DNA from: Ramlibacter tataouinensis
Lineage (GTDB): Bacteria > Pseudomonadota > Gammaproteobacteria > Burkholderiales > Burkholderiaceae_C
Direction: 5' to 3'
Length of the DNA: 64,000 bases
Assembly (NCBI RefSeq): GCF_001580455.1
Contig: NZ_CP010951.1
Span: 1,488,001-1,552,000, forward strand
Every line of letters starts with the position of its first letter. Positions within the stretch are counted from its first letter, which is position 1. Below are positions 24,678-33,585 of the stretch, piece after piece. The notes beneath the pieces were generated by a model that did not search any database, had not been told where the DNA came from, and saw nothing but the letters and a program-made list of their open reading frames with translations. The translations under genes and the position numbers were made by a program.

Positions 24678-26510
24678 CTATCGGCCCTGGTACATGCCAT
24701 CGATCACCGCAGCGTACTTCTTCTGCACGAAGCTGCGCTTGAGCTTCATGGTCGGCGTCAGTTCCTCGTCCTCGGCGGTGAGCCGCGTCTCGAGAAGGCG
24801 GAAGGCGCGCACCTGCTCGACGCGCGCGAACTTGCGGTTGACCTTGTCGACCTCGGCCTGGATCAGGGCCCGGACTTCGGCAGCGCGTGCCAGGCTCTGG
24901 TAGTTCGAGAACGGCACGTCGTGCTGCTGCGCCCAGGTCTCGACGTTGTCCTGGTCGATCATGATCAGCGCCGTGAGGTAGGCGCGGCGGTCGCCGATCA
25001 CCACCGCGTCGGTGATGTAGGGCGAGAACTTCAGCTCGTTCTCGAATTCGCTGGGCGTGATGTTCTTGCCGCCGGCCGTGATGATGATGTCCTTCATCCG
25101 GTCGGTGATCCTGAAGAATCCTTCGTCGTCCACGCTGCCGACGTCGCCGGTGTGCAGCCAGCCGTCGGCATCGATCGTCTCGGCGGTCTTCTCCGGCTGG
25201 TTCAGGTAGCCCATGAACACACCCGGACCCCGGATCAGCAACTCGCCGGTCGCAGGATCGACCTTCACCTCGTTGTGCGCGCAGGCGCGGCCGATCGAGC
25301 CGGGCCGGATGCGGTCGAAGGGCATCGAGGTCGCCGCACCGCCGGACTCGGTCTGGCCCCAGCATTCGAGCATGGGCACGCCGAGCGCAAGGTACCAGCG
25401 CACCAGGTTCGGCGAGATCGGCGCGGCGCCGGTGACAAGGAAGCGCGCGCGATGGATGCCGATCATCCGGCACGCGTTGTTCAGCACCAGCGCCTTGGCG
25501 ACGGCGAAGCGCGCCCGCAAGCCCCATGCGGGGCGCTGGCCGGCCAGCAGGCGATCGGCGACCTGCTCGCCGACGGCGATGGCCCGTCGCCAGGCCCACT
25601 GCTGCACCGCGCCGGCTTCCGCCACGGCGAGGTTCACCGCGGAATAGAACTTCTCCCACACGCGCGGGACGGCGAGGAACACGGTCGGCGCGATCTCGCG
25701 CACGTTCTCCGGCACCGTCTCGGGGTTCTCGACGAAGTTCAGCACCGTGCCGGTGTAGATGGCGATGTACTCGCCGCCCAGGCGTTCGGCCATGTGGCAC
25801 AGCGGCAGGAAACACATCCGCTGGTCGCCCTCGTGCTGCGGCAGCGCGGCGTTCCCGCCGCGCACGGAATGCATCAGCCCGGCGTGGCTGTGCATCGCCC
25901 CCTTGGGCTTGCCCGTGGTGCCGGAGGTATAGACCAGGATGGCAAGGTCTTGCGGCTGGCGGCACTGGCGGCGCCGGTCGAACTCGCCGGGCTGGCCCGC
26001 ATCGTGCGCGCCACCGCGGTCGCGAAGCGCCGAGAGGCTCATCACCATCGGATCGTCGCAGTGCTGCAAGCCCGTGGTGTCGAAGACGACGATGTGGCGC
26101 AGCAGCGGCAGTTCCTCGCGCGCGGCCAGCGCCTTGTCCAGCTGCTCTTCGTCCTCGACGAACAGCACCGTGGTGCGCGAGTCGGCGCACAGGTACTGCA
26201 CCTGGCTCGCCGCGTCGGTGGGGTAGATGCCGTTGGACACGCCACCGGCGCTCAGCACCGCGAGATCGGCGATCACCCATTCGATCACCGTGTTCGACAG
26301 GATGGACGCGCAATCGCCCGGCATGAATCCCAGAGATGCGAGACCCATCGCGGTCTCGCGCACGGCCTGCGCGGTCTCGTCCCAGCTCCAGCTGCGCCAG
26401 ACGCCGAGTTCCTTCTCGCGCATGAAGACGCGCTCGCCGCGGCGCGCCACGCCGTTCCAGAACATCGCGGTGATGGTGTCGCCCTCTGCGCACGAACCGA
26501 TGTGGGCCAT
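24678..26510 (-). CDS. AMP-forming acyl-CoA synthetase (long-chain type)
   Basis: A 610-residue adenylate-forming ligase. P-loop YTSGTTGKPKGA, then ECWGQTESGG (A5), WLHTGDVG (A7) and a C-terminal LTPTMKLKRSFVQKKY, with K in MKLKR as the likely catalytic lysine. The overall size and the tail match long-chain/very-long-chain fatty acyl-CoA ligases (FadD15-like). It converts a carboxylic acid, ATP and CoA to acyl-CoA in the cytoplasm. It follows directly after a complete Liv-type ABC transporter on the same strand (1 bp gap), so the transporter probably imports the acid that this enzyme activates. Confidence 0.9.
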   Translation of the reverse strand: MAHIGSCAEGDTITAMFWNGVARRGERVFMREKELGVWRSWSWDETAQAVRETAMGLASLGFMPGDCASILSNTVIEWVIADLAVLSAGGVSNGIYPTDAASQVQYLCADSRTTVLFVEDEEQLDKALAAREELPLLRHIVVFDTTGLQHCDDPMVMSLSALRDRGGAHDAGQPGEFDRRRQCRQPQDLAILVYTSGTTGKPKGAMHSHAGLMHSVRGGNAALPQHEGDQRMCFLPLCHMAERLGGEYIAIYTGTVLNFVENPETVPENVREIAPTVFLAVPRVWEKFYSAVNLAVAEAGAVQQWAWRRAIAVGEQVADRLLAGQRPAWGLRARFAVAKALVLNNACRMIGIHRARFLVTGAAPISPNLVRWYLALGVPMLECWGQTESGGAATSMPFDRIRPGSIGRACAHNEVKVDPATGELLIRGPGVFMGYLNQPEKTAETIDADGWLHTGDVGSVDDEGFFRITDRMKDIIITAGGKNITPSEFENELKFSPYITDAVVIGDRRAYLTALIMIDQDNVETWAQQHDVPFSNYQSLARAAEVRALIQAEVDKVNRKFARVEQVRAFRLLETRLTAEDEELTPTMKLKRSFVQKKYAAVIDGMYQGR

Positions 26511-26511
26511 G

Positions 26512-27285
26512 CTACCTCCAGTTCTTCTTCATCTTCCAGCGCCGCTCCCCGCGGGCACCGGCTTCCTTCATGCCGAGGTAGAACTCCTTGATGTCGTCCT
26601 TCTCGCGCAGCACCTCGCAGCGGTCTTCCATGACGATGCGGCCGTTCTCCAGCACATAGCCGTGGTCGGCGGCATTGAGCGCCATCTGGGCGTTCTGCTC
26701 CACCAGCAGCATGGTGGTGCCCCGCTCGCGGTTGATGCGCACGACGATCTCGAAGATGTCCTTCGTGAGCTTGGGCGACAGGCCCAGGCTGGGCTCGTCC
26801 AGCAGGATCAAGCGCGGGTCGGCCATCAGCGCCCGGCTGATCGCCAGCATCTGCTGCTGCCCGCCCGACAGCAGGCCTGCCGGCTGGCTGGCCCGATCCT
26901 TCAGGATCGGGAAGTAGCGATACACCGCCTCGAGATCGCGCGCGGCGCCGTCGCGGTCCTTGCGCGTGAACGCGCCCATCGCGAGGTTGTCGCCCACCGA
27001 CAGCAGCGGAAACACCTCGCGCCCTTCGGGCACGTGGCTCAGGCCCAGGCCGACGATGTGGGCCGGGTCGCGCGCTGTGATGTCATTGCCGGCGAACTCA
27101 ATCGTTCCCTTGCGCGGGTCGATGATGCCGGAGATGGTCTTGAGGATCGTCGACTTGCCGGCGCCATTGGCGCCGAGCACCGTGACGACCTCGCCTTCAC
27201 GCACGCGCAGGCTCACGCCGCGCAGGGCCTTCACCGGGCCGTAGGCGCTTTCGACGTTGGACAGCGTGAGGATGGCGTCGTTCAT
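26512..27285 (-). CDS. Branched-chain-amino-acid-type ABC transporter ATPase (LivF)
   Basis: A 257-residue ATPase with Walker A GANGAGKST, signature LLSGGQQQMLAISRAL and Walker B LILLDEPSLGLSP, all typical of LivF. The C-terminus is longer than E. coli LivF by about 20 mostly basic residues (ending WKMKKNWR). It pairs with the LivG-type ATPase and the LivHM-type permeases encoded upstream. The ATG overlaps the stop of the LivG gene (ATGA) and the ligase gene starts 1 bp beyond its stop, so they are one transcript. Confidence 0.92.
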   Translation of the reverse strand: MNDAILTLSNVESAYGPVKALRGVSLRVREGEVVTVLGANGAGKSTILKTISGIIDPRKGTIEFAGNDITARDPAHIVGLGLSHVPEGREVFPLLSVGDNLAMGAFTRKDRDGAARDLEAVYRYFPILKDRASQPAGLLSGGQQQMLAISRALMADPRLILLDEPSLGLSPKLTKDIFEIVVRINRERGTTMLLVEQNAQMALNAADHGYVLENGRIVMEDRCEVLREKDDIKEFYLGMKEAGARGERRWKMKKNWR

Positions 27286-28142
27286 TGCATCACCTCCGCC
27301 TCCGGCACGCGTTCCGGCTCGGCCACCAGCTTCGGTCGCCGCAGCGACTCGGCTTCGCCCGCCGTGCCAAGGTAGGCCTCGATCACCCCGGGATGCGACT
27401 GCACTTGCGCCGGCGTGCCGAGCGCCAGCACCCTGCCCTGGCTCATCGCCAGCACACGGTCCGAGACCCGCGAGACCAGCGACATGTCGTGCTCGACCAT
27501 CAGCACGGTGATGCCGAGGTCGTTGCGGATGTCCTGGATCCAGAAGGCCATGTCGCCAGTCTCCTCGACGTTCAGGCCCGAAGACGGCTCGTCCAGCAGC
27601 AGCAGCTTCGGCTCCGTGGCCAGTGCCCGCGCGAGTTCGACCACCTTGCGCACGCCGTAGGGCAGGCCCGTGACCAGCGTGTCGCGGTAGTGCTGCAGGT
27701 CGAGGAATTCGATCACTTCCTCCACCTTGCGCCGCGTCGCGCGTTCGGTGCGCCGCACGGCAGGGCTGAAGACCAATTGACTCCAGAAGCCGTGCGCATG
27801 GTGCACGTGACGGCCGATCAACAGGTTCTGCAGCACCGTCGCGTGCTCGAACAGCTCGATGTTCTGGAAGGTGCGCGCGATACCCAGGCGGGCGATGGCG
27901 TGCGGGGCGACCTGACCGAGCGCGCGGCCTTCGTATTCGATGCTGCCGGCACTGGCGTTGTAGATCCGGCTGATCAGATTGAAAACCGTCGTCTTGCCGG
28001 CGCCGTTCGGGCCGACCAGCGTGAATACCTCGCCGCGCTGCACGTCGAAACTCACACCGTCGACGGCGCGCACGCCACCGAACTGCACGCACAGATCGCG
28101 CACCGACAGCAGTGGCGCGGTCGTCTGGGAAGCACCGCTCAT
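27282..28142 (-). CDS. Branched-chain-amino-acid-type ABC transporter ATPase (LivG)
   Basis: A 286-residue ATPase: Walker A GPNGAGKTT, a LivG-type signature TGLPYGVRKVVELARAL, and LLLLDEPSSGLN. It has the 25-residue insert after the Q-loop (IARTFQNIELFEHATVLQNL) that separates LivG from LivF. It works with the LivF-type partner. The start overlaps the permease stop by 4 bp. In hydrophobe-degrading Burkholderiales such systems carry aromatic or aliphatic acids, not only amino acids. Confidence 0.92.
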   Translation of the reverse strand: MSGASQTTAPLLSVRDLCVQFGGVRAVDGVSFDVQRGEVFTLVGPNGAGKTTVFNLISRIYNASAGSIEYEGRALGQVAPHAIARLGIARTFQNIELFEHATVLQNLLIGRHVHHAHGFWSQLVFSPAVRRTERATRRKVEEVIEFLDLQHYRDTLVTGLPYGVRKVVELARALATEPKLLLLDEPSSGLNVEETGDMAFWIQDIRNDLGITVLMVEHDMSLVSRVSDRVLAMSQGRVLALGTPAQVQSHPGVIEAYLGTAGEAESLRRPKLVAEPERVPEAEVMQ

Positions 28143-29215
28143 CGAACCCTCTCGGACTTCTGGAAACTCTTCTGCCGCGCGAACATGCCGCGCCGGTAGA
28201 ACGGGAACATCTGCAGCCAGGTCCGCACCTTCACCCAGCGGCCGTACAGCCCGTACGGCTCGAACAGCACGAAGGCCACCAGCACCGCGCCGTAGACAAA
28301 GGCCTGCAGCCCCGGCGCCTGCCCGATCGCGGCCGGCAACAGGTCCTTCACGGCGGCGATCGCCTGCGGCATGGCGATCAGGAAGATCGCGCCGAGGAAG
28401 ACGCCGTGGATCGAACCCAGCCCGCCGATCACCACCATCAGCAGCAGGTCGATCGACTGCACGATGCCGAACTGGTCGGGCGAGATGAAGCGGATCTGGT
28501 GCGCGTACAAGGCGCCTCCGATGCCGGCCAGCGCAGCGGACACCGCGAACGCCAGCGTCTTGTAGTAGGCCAGCCGGATGCCCATGCTCTGCGCCGAGAT
28601 CTCCGAATCACGGATGGCGACGAACGCGCGCCCGACCGGCGCGCGCAGCAGGTTCAGAACGCCGAGCGTCGCCAACACCGTGCACGCGAGGCAGACGAAG
28701 TAAAACGACGCCGCACTGTCGGCGCGCCAGCCGAAGATCTGGAGGCCGGCGACGGAAAGGCCGGCGTTGCCGCCGGTCACACCCTCCCACCGCGCGAACA
28801 CCTCTTCGACGATGAGGCCGAAGGCCAGTGTCGCGATACCGAGGTAGATGCCTTTGACGCGCAGCGCGGGCAGCCCCACCACCACGCCGACCGCCGCTGA
28901 CAGCAGCGCGGCGCATGAGACCGACACCGGAAACGGCACCCCTGCCGCCGCCAGCTTGGCCTCGACGTAAGCGCCGGCACCCAGGAAGGCCGCGTGTCCG
29001 ATCGAGAACAGCCCGGTGTAGCCGGCCAGCAGCATCAGCCCCAGGCCGACGATCGAATAGATCAGCATGAAGCTCAGTTGAGCGAGGCCGTAGTTGCCCA
29101 GCCACCAGGGGGCTGCCAGCAATGCCAGCAGCAGCGCGCCGTACCAGAAGCGATGCCCGCCATGCTTGGCGAGGGCGATGTCCTGGTCGTAGGACGTTTT
29201 GAACGTGAAACGCAT
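28139..29215 (-). CDS. Branched-chain-amino-acid-type ABC permease (LivM)
   Basis: A 358-residue inner-membrane permease with 9-10 hydrophobic segments. LivM hallmarks: GLGLMLLAGYTGLFSIGHAAF and the coupling segment VGRAFVAIRDSEISAQSMGI, then GGALYAHQIRFISPDQF. It follows LivH after a 172-bp spacer on the same strand and overlaps the ATPase gene by 4 bp. Confidence 0.92.
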   Translation of the reverse strand: MRFTFKTSYDQDIALAKHGGHRFWYGALLLALLAAPWWLGNYGLAQLSFMLIYSIVGLGLMLLAGYTGLFSIGHAAFLGAGAYVEAKLAAAGVPFPVSVSCAALLSAAVGVVVGLPALRVKGIYLGIATLAFGLIVEEVFARWEGVTGGNAGLSVAGLQIFGWRADSAASFYFVCLACTVLATLGVLNLLRAPVGRAFVAIRDSEISAQSMGIRLAYYKTLAFAVSAALAGIGGALYAHQIRFISPDQFGIVQSIDLLLMVVIGGLGSIHGVFLGAIFLIAMPQAIAAVKDLLPAAIGQAPGLQAFVYGAVLVAFVLFEPYGLYGRWVKVRTWLQMFPFYRRGMFARQKSFQKSERVR

Positions 29216-29387
29216 TCAGCCTCCGCCGAGCCGCCTCAAGGAGGCTGAGGCCCCCGAGGGGCTGAGGACTGCGGCTCCAGGCCTGCCCGCGCAGGCTTGG
29301 ACAGCCCGAAGAGGCGCTGCCTCGGGCGGCGCCGCGGCCTGCAAGGCCAGCAAGTACACGAAGTGACGAGCGTGGGGGCCCATGTTC
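29216..29387. repeat. GC-rich spacer between LivH and LivM with a repeat-like segment
   Basis: A 172-bp non-coding spacer inside the Liv operon. It contains CCTCAAGGAGGCTGAGG and CCCCCGAGGGG near 29233-29260, both short dyads, and GCAAGTACACGAAGTGACGA at 29350-29370, a phrase I recall from dispersed intergenic elements of Comamonadaceae (not verified). Other spacers of this operon are only a few bases or overlap. Confidence 0.4.
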
Positions 29388-30263
29388 TTAGACCTTCTTA
29401 AGTGTTTTTTCGCCAAAGAGGCCGTTCGGCTTGATCACCAGCATCACAAGCACGACCACGTAGGCCGCGATGTCCTTCAGCCCCTCGGGCAGGTAGAAGC
29501 CGGCAAAGGCTTCGACCAGGCCGACCAGCAGCCCGCCGACGATCGCACCGGGCAGGCTGCCGAAACCGCCGACCACGGCGGCCGGAAAGGCCTTCAGGCC
29601 GATGAAGCCCATGTTGGCGTGCACGAAGGTGATGGGCGCCAGCAGCAGCCCGGCGACGGCCGCCACGGCGGCGGCCAGGCCCCAGACCAGCCCGTTCAGG
29701 CGTTGCACCGGGATGCCCATGTAGTAAGCCGCCAGCTGGTTCTGCGAGCTCGCCTGCATCGCGATGCCGATGCGGCTGCGGCTGAACAGCAGGTACAGCA
29801 GTCCGCACAGCAGCGCGGTGGCAACGATCACCGCCAGCTGCTCCACTGCCAGGACCATGCCGCCGAGGCGCAGCACTTCGTCCTTGTACGGCACGGCGAG
29901 CCGGTGCGTGTCGGTGCCGATGGAGGGCACCATCGTGATGGCGCCGCGTGCCATGTAGCTGATGCCGATGGTCAGCATCACGACGGCGAAGGTCGGTTGG
30001 CCGAGCACCGGCCGCAGCGCGACGCGCTCGAGGCCGATGCCGAAGCCGGCCATCGCCACGACGACGATCGGCAGCGCGGCCCAGAACGGCAGGCCCAGCA
30101 CGGTGGTCAGCGCCAGGCCGGCGAACCCGCCGAGCATCATCAGCTCGCCCTGGGCGAAGCTGACCGTCTCGGTGGCCTTGTAGATCAGCACGAAGCCGAG
30201 CGCGATGAGGCCGTATATGCAGCCCTGCGCGATCCCGCTGACGAAAGTCTGTAGCACCTCCAA
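29388..30263 (-). CDS. Branched-chain-amino-acid-type ABC permease (LivH)
   Basis: A 291-residue inner-membrane permease with about 8 hydrophobic segments. LivH hallmarks: GCIYGLIALGFVLIYKATE and SFAQGELMMLGGF at the N-terminus, ASSQNQLAAYYMGIPVQRLN as the coupling loop, and IVGGLLVGLVEAF. It is the first permease of the operon, 22 bp after the binding-protein stop. Confidence 0.92.
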   Translation of the reverse strand: MEVLQTFVSGIAQGCIYGLIALGFVLIYKATETVSFAQGELMMLGGFAGLALTTVLGLPFWAALPIVVVAMAGFGIGLERVALRPVLGQPTFAVVMLTIGISYMARGAITMVPSIGTDTHRLAVPYKDEVLRLGGMVLAVEQLAVIVATALLCGLLYLLFSRSRIGIAMQASSQNQLAAYYMGIPVQRLNGLVWGLAAAVAAVAGLLLAPITFVHANMGFIGLKAFPAAVVGGFGSLPGAIVGGLLVGLVEAFAGFYLPEGLKDIAAYVVVLVMLVIKPNGLFGEKTLKKV

Positions 30264-30285
30264 GCCGGCCTCCCTCGCGTCGTCT

Positions 30286-31452
30286 TCAGCGGGCCGGCTT
30301 GGTGTAGCCGGTCAGCACTTTCCAGCGCCCGTTCTGCAATTGTGACAAGCGCGCGGCGTCGCTGCCCAGGCGCTTGGTCGGCGAGAAGGTCAACGCGTCG
30401 GTGCCGAACATGTCGGGCGCAAAGCTCATGCCGTCCATGGTCTTGACGAAGCTGTCGGTGGTGAGATTCGGGCCGGCCTTCTCGGCCGCCTTGATGAACA
30501 GGTCCATCAGCACGTACCCGTAGACCGAGACCACGCTAGGGTCCTCGTTGAAGCGCGTCTTGTACTTGCCGGCCCAGGCACGCAGCGCCGGCGAGCCGTC
30601 GTCGACATAAGGCTGCTGCGGGCCCATCGCGGCATAGAGACCGTCCACGGCCGGGCCGCCCAGCTTCGGGACGAGGTCGGTGTAGGCGGCGGTGGTGCCC
30701 AGGAACACCGGGCTGAAGCCGGTCTTGCGCGCCTCGGCCATCGCGCCGACCGTCTCGCGGATGATGGTGCCGAGCACGACGAAGTCGCAGCCGGCCGCCT
30801 TCATGCGCGCCACCTGCGACGAGAAATCGGTGGCCCCGCGCTTGTACGAGGTCTTCTCGACGAGCTGCTGGCCGATGCTCTTCAGGCCGTCCTCGGCCCC
30901 GCGCAGCATCTCCAGGCCGCCCTCGTCGTCCTGGTACAGCATGCACGGCCGCTTCAGGCCCTTTTCCTTCGCCAGCATCGGCGCGGTGACGAACAGCGCG
31001 TCGTAGTACGACACGTTCAAGGCGTACTTCAGCTTGTGCGCCGGCTCGTACATCTCGCGCGCGGCGGTCAGCGGCATGAAGTTGACGATGTTTTTCTCGA
31101 ACAGCAGCGGCATCACGGCGATGTTGTGCGCCGTGCCGACGTGTCCGGCCATGATGAAGATGCCATCGCTGTTGACCAGCTTCTGTGCCGCGAGCACTGC
31201 CTTGCGCGGGTCGTAGGCCGAGTCCTCGACCAGCAGGCGGATCTTGCGTCCGTGGATGCCGCCCTGCTCGTTGAGCTCGTCCACGCGCAGCTGCATGCCA
31301 GCACGCGCTTGCTTGCCGAAGCCGGCCGCCGGGCCGGAGAGGTCCTGGATCGATCCGACGAGGATTTCGGTCTTGCTGACACCCTGGGTTTGGGCCAGGG
31401 CGGCGACAGGCAGCGCGAGGACAAGCCCCAGAAGGGCGATGACGGGTTTCAT
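30286..31452 (-). CDS. ABC transporter substrate-binding protein (LivJ/LivK type)
   Basis: A 388-residue periplasmic protein starting MKPVIALLGLVLALPVAALAQ, a clear signal peptide; a GTG at 31470 would add six residues but lies upstream of the GGAGC ribosome site. The mature part has SKTEILVGSIQDLSGPAAGFG and AGMQLRVDELNEQGGIHGRK, the type I receptor fold of LivJ-like proteins. In the linked ligase/SDR context the ligand is probably an acid to be activated to CoA, not a branched-chain amino acid. First gene of the operon that runs to the SDR at 23794. A C/G-rich dyad lies 89 bp upstream. Confidence 0.9.
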   Translation of the reverse strand: MKPVIALLGLVLALPVAALAQTQGVSKTEILVGSIQDLSGPAAGFGKQARAGMQLRVDELNEQGGIHGRKIRLLVEDSAYDPRKAVLAAQKLVNSDGIFIMAGHVGTAHNIAVMPLLFEKNIVNFMPLTAAREMYEPAHKLKYALNVSYYDALFVTAPMLAKEKGLKRPCMLYQDDEGGLEMLRGAEDGLKSIGQQLVEKTSYKRGATDFSSQVARMKAAGCDFVVLGTIIRETVGAMAEARKTGFSPVFLGTTAAYTDLVPKLGGPAVDGLYAAMGPQQPYVDDGSPALRAWAGKYKTRFNEDPSVVSVYGYVLMDLFIKAAEKAGPNLTTDSFVKTMDGMSFAPDMFGTDALTFSPTKRLGSDAARLSQLQNGRWKVLTGYTKPAR

Positions 31453-31783
31453 GGGTTTGCTCCAAGTCACGTTGGACGTGGGCGCAAAGGGCGCGCCTCA
31501 CGTGCGGCCAGCAACGTTAGGCGATACACCTTTGAACGAGGCCCCCCCTTTCTGGAGGGGCGGGCAACCCCTGATGGCGCGAGTACACGGGCCCGGCGCT
31601 GTGGTCTGACATCGCCGGTGACGACCTTCCACGGCCGTCGGCTGTCGCTTCTAGTGGTTAACTCGCCTACCCGTTTCGGGGGGTTTGGCCGTCCCGCCTT
31701 CCCTCTTAGTCTGTGCGCCGCTACGCCAAAGTAGTACTGGAGGTTTCGAAACAACCGGCGTGGTCACCATGGAGATAAGAGAC
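31453..31783. other. Divergent intergenic region, 331 bp
   Basis: Between the minus-strand Liv operon and the plus-strand esterase gene. It holds a GC-rich dyad at 31541-31564, an ACCCGTTTCGGGGGG element at 31669-31683 (a weaker match to the same dyad) and GGAGATAAGAGAC, the ribosome site before the esterase ATG. No small gene is convincing here. Confidence 0.6.
31541..31564. promoter_or_regulatory. C/G-rich dyad, proposed regulon operator (site 2)
   Basis: GCCCCCCC-tttct-GGAGGGGCGGG, 89 bp before the Liv binding-protein start. Same form as the other five dyads in the window. Confidence 0.5.
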
Positions 31784-33544
31784 ATGAGTCGAATCATCCG
31801 CAATGCCCGCTGCATCGTGGCTGCGGCCGCCCTGACTGGCAGCTTGCTGGCCCACGCCGCGCCGTCGGTCTTCATTGCCCAAGGCGCAGTCCTGGGAACC
31901 GACAGTACCGGCCAGGACGTGTACCGCAACATCCCATACGCCCAGCCGCCGGTGGGCAACCTGCGCTGGAAGGCGCCGATCCCAGCCGGCGCCTTTGCAG
32001 GTGGCACCCACAACGGCTCCGACCCGTCCCTCAAGATGTGCAAGCAGAAGGCCATGCCGTCGGGCACCACGCAGGAGATCACGGTCGGCGACGAAGACTG
32101 TCTCTACCTCACCGTGTCCCGCCCGGCCGGCACCACAGCCAGTTCGAACCTGCCAGTCTTCTTCTGGATCCACGGTGGCGCCTTTGCCATTGGCACCGGG
32201 GGCCTCTACGAACGCTCCACGCTGGCGACCGACAACAACATGGTCGTGGTCACGATCAACTACCGCGTGGGGCCCCTGGGCTTCAGCGCCCTGCCCGAAC
32301 TCGGCCGCGAGGCGCCGGACCACTCGACTGGCAACTATGGTTTTCTCGATCAGGTCGAGGCACTGAAGTGGGTCAGGAGCAACATTGGCGCCTTTGGCGG
32401 CAACCCCAACAACGTGACCGTCGCAGGGGAATCGGCCGGCGGCATCAGCGTCATGCTGCATCTCTCGTCGCCCAGGTCGCGCGGCCTGTTCCAGAAGGCG
32501 ATCGCCCAGAGCCCGGCGCAACTGCTCATCGGCAACGTGCTGCCAGGTTGGCTGGCCGTTGAACGCGCCAACGAGATGACGGCGGCCATGGGCTGCAATG
32601 TCAGTGGCGACGCTGCCAAGTTGGCGTGCCTGCGCAGCAGGACCGCCGATGAGATCACCAGCACCGCGGTGTTCTCACTCGGCAGCGCACTGGCCAACAA
32701 GGGCTTGAAACATGCGCCGGTGGTCGATGGCGTGGTGTTCCCGATCAACCCGATGGATGCCATCACCACCGGCCAGATCGCCAAGGTGCCGATGATCATC
32801 GGCAGCAACCGCAGGGAAGGCCATGCGGTCGTCGCCACGATGGAGCGTGGCCTGGGCCGCCAGGTCGTCAAGGCCGACGTCGACCAGGCACTCGATGCCT
32901 TCGTGCATGGCTATGCGCTGGACGGGCTGGTGGACTTCTCCCTCCAAGCCATGGTCTACACCCTGTACCCGCCTGCCTTCTATGGCAACGACTATGGCCG
33001 TGTGTTGTCGGAAGGCGTGTCCGGCTTCGACTTCTCATGCCCCGCCGCAGTGTTCCGTCGCCGCCTGGCGCCCCAAACCGCCGTCTATGGCTACGAGTTC
33101 GAGGATCCCAACTCCCCGGGCATCCATCCGACCCGCGTCGGGCTGACGGGCTCCGCGCATGTCGACGAACTCCACTACCTGTTCAATCACGGCAGGAACG
33201 TCCTGAATGGCGACCCGATGCCGGCCCTGAGCTCCTCGCAGCTGGACCTGGCTGCGAAGATGCGAAAGTACTGGGGCAACTTCGCCCGCACCGGCAATCC
33301 CAATGGCTCGGGGCTGCCGAGTTGGCCGAAGTTCAGCGACGCCTACGTCAACCTCTTGCCGTACGAAAACCGTCTCGAGCTCTTCCAGCGCCTGTCGCCC
33401 TCGAACTTCGACGGCGGCATCAAGACCCGCTACAAGACGCCGATCAACCAGATCGACTACGACTTCGACGATGTGCACGGCTGCAGGCTGCTCGACACGC
33501 TGATGCCCATCTCGCGGCCGCTGGTACCGGTGATGATTTACTGA
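31784..33544 (+). CDS. Secreted type B carboxylesterase
   Basis: A 586-residue esterase/lipase of the carboxylesterase B family with an N-terminal signal peptide (MSRIIRNARCIVAAAALTGS, cleavage after LLAHA). The oxyanion-hole HGGAF is at 130-134, the nucleophile S217 is in GESAGG, the acid is the Glu of GSNRREGH and the base is the His in GSAHVDELHYLF. It would hydrolyse esters in the periplasm or medium. Next to the acid transporter and beta-oxidation genes it may release the acid or alcohol for uptake. I chose ATG 31784 because GGAG lies nine bases upstream; the ATG at 31769 is less likely. Confidence 0.9.
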   Translation: MSRIIRNARCIVAAAALTGSLLAHAAPSVFIAQGAVLGTDSTGQDVYRNIPYAQPPVGNLRWKAPIPAGAFAGGTHNGSDPSLKMCKQKAMPSGTTQEITVGDEDCLYLTVSRPAGTTASSNLPVFFWIHGGAFAIGTGGLYERSTLATDNNMVVVTINYRVGPLGFSALPELGREAPDHSTGNYGFLDQVEALKWVRSNIGAFGGNPNNVTVAGESAGGISVMLHLSSPRSRGLFQKAIAQSPAQLLIGNVLPGWLAVERANEMTAAMGCNVSGDAAKLACLRSRTADEITSTAVFSLGSALANKGLKHAPVVDGVVFPINPMDAITTGQIAKVPMIIGSNRREGHAVVATMERGLGRQVVKADVDQALDAFVHGYALDGLVDFSLQAMVYTLYPPAFYGNDYGRVLSEGVSGFDFSCPAAVFRRRLAPQTAVYGYEFEDPNSPGIHPTRVGLTGSAHVDELHYLFNHGRNVLNGDPMPALSSSQLDLAAKMRKYWGNFARTGNPNGSGLPSWPKFSDAYVNLLPYENRLELFQRLSPSNFDGGIKTRYKTPINQIDYDFDDVHGCRLLDTLMPISRPLVPVMIY

Positions 33545-33585
33545 TTCGCGTGTCGCGGGCTTCCGGCGCGCCGGGGCAGGTCAGA

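Noticed and set aside
24601..26493. A minus-strand frame fusing the SDR gene to a 630-codon N-terminal extension
   Set aside because: The extension overlaps the acyl-CoA ligase gene in another frame of the same strand and is Arg/Ala-rich with no similarity; the SDR starts at ATG 24600.
31669..31683. ACCCGTTTCGGGGGG before the esterase gene as a regulon site
   Set aside because: Only one arm is similar and the spacing differs; kept as a note in the intergenic entry, not called as a site.
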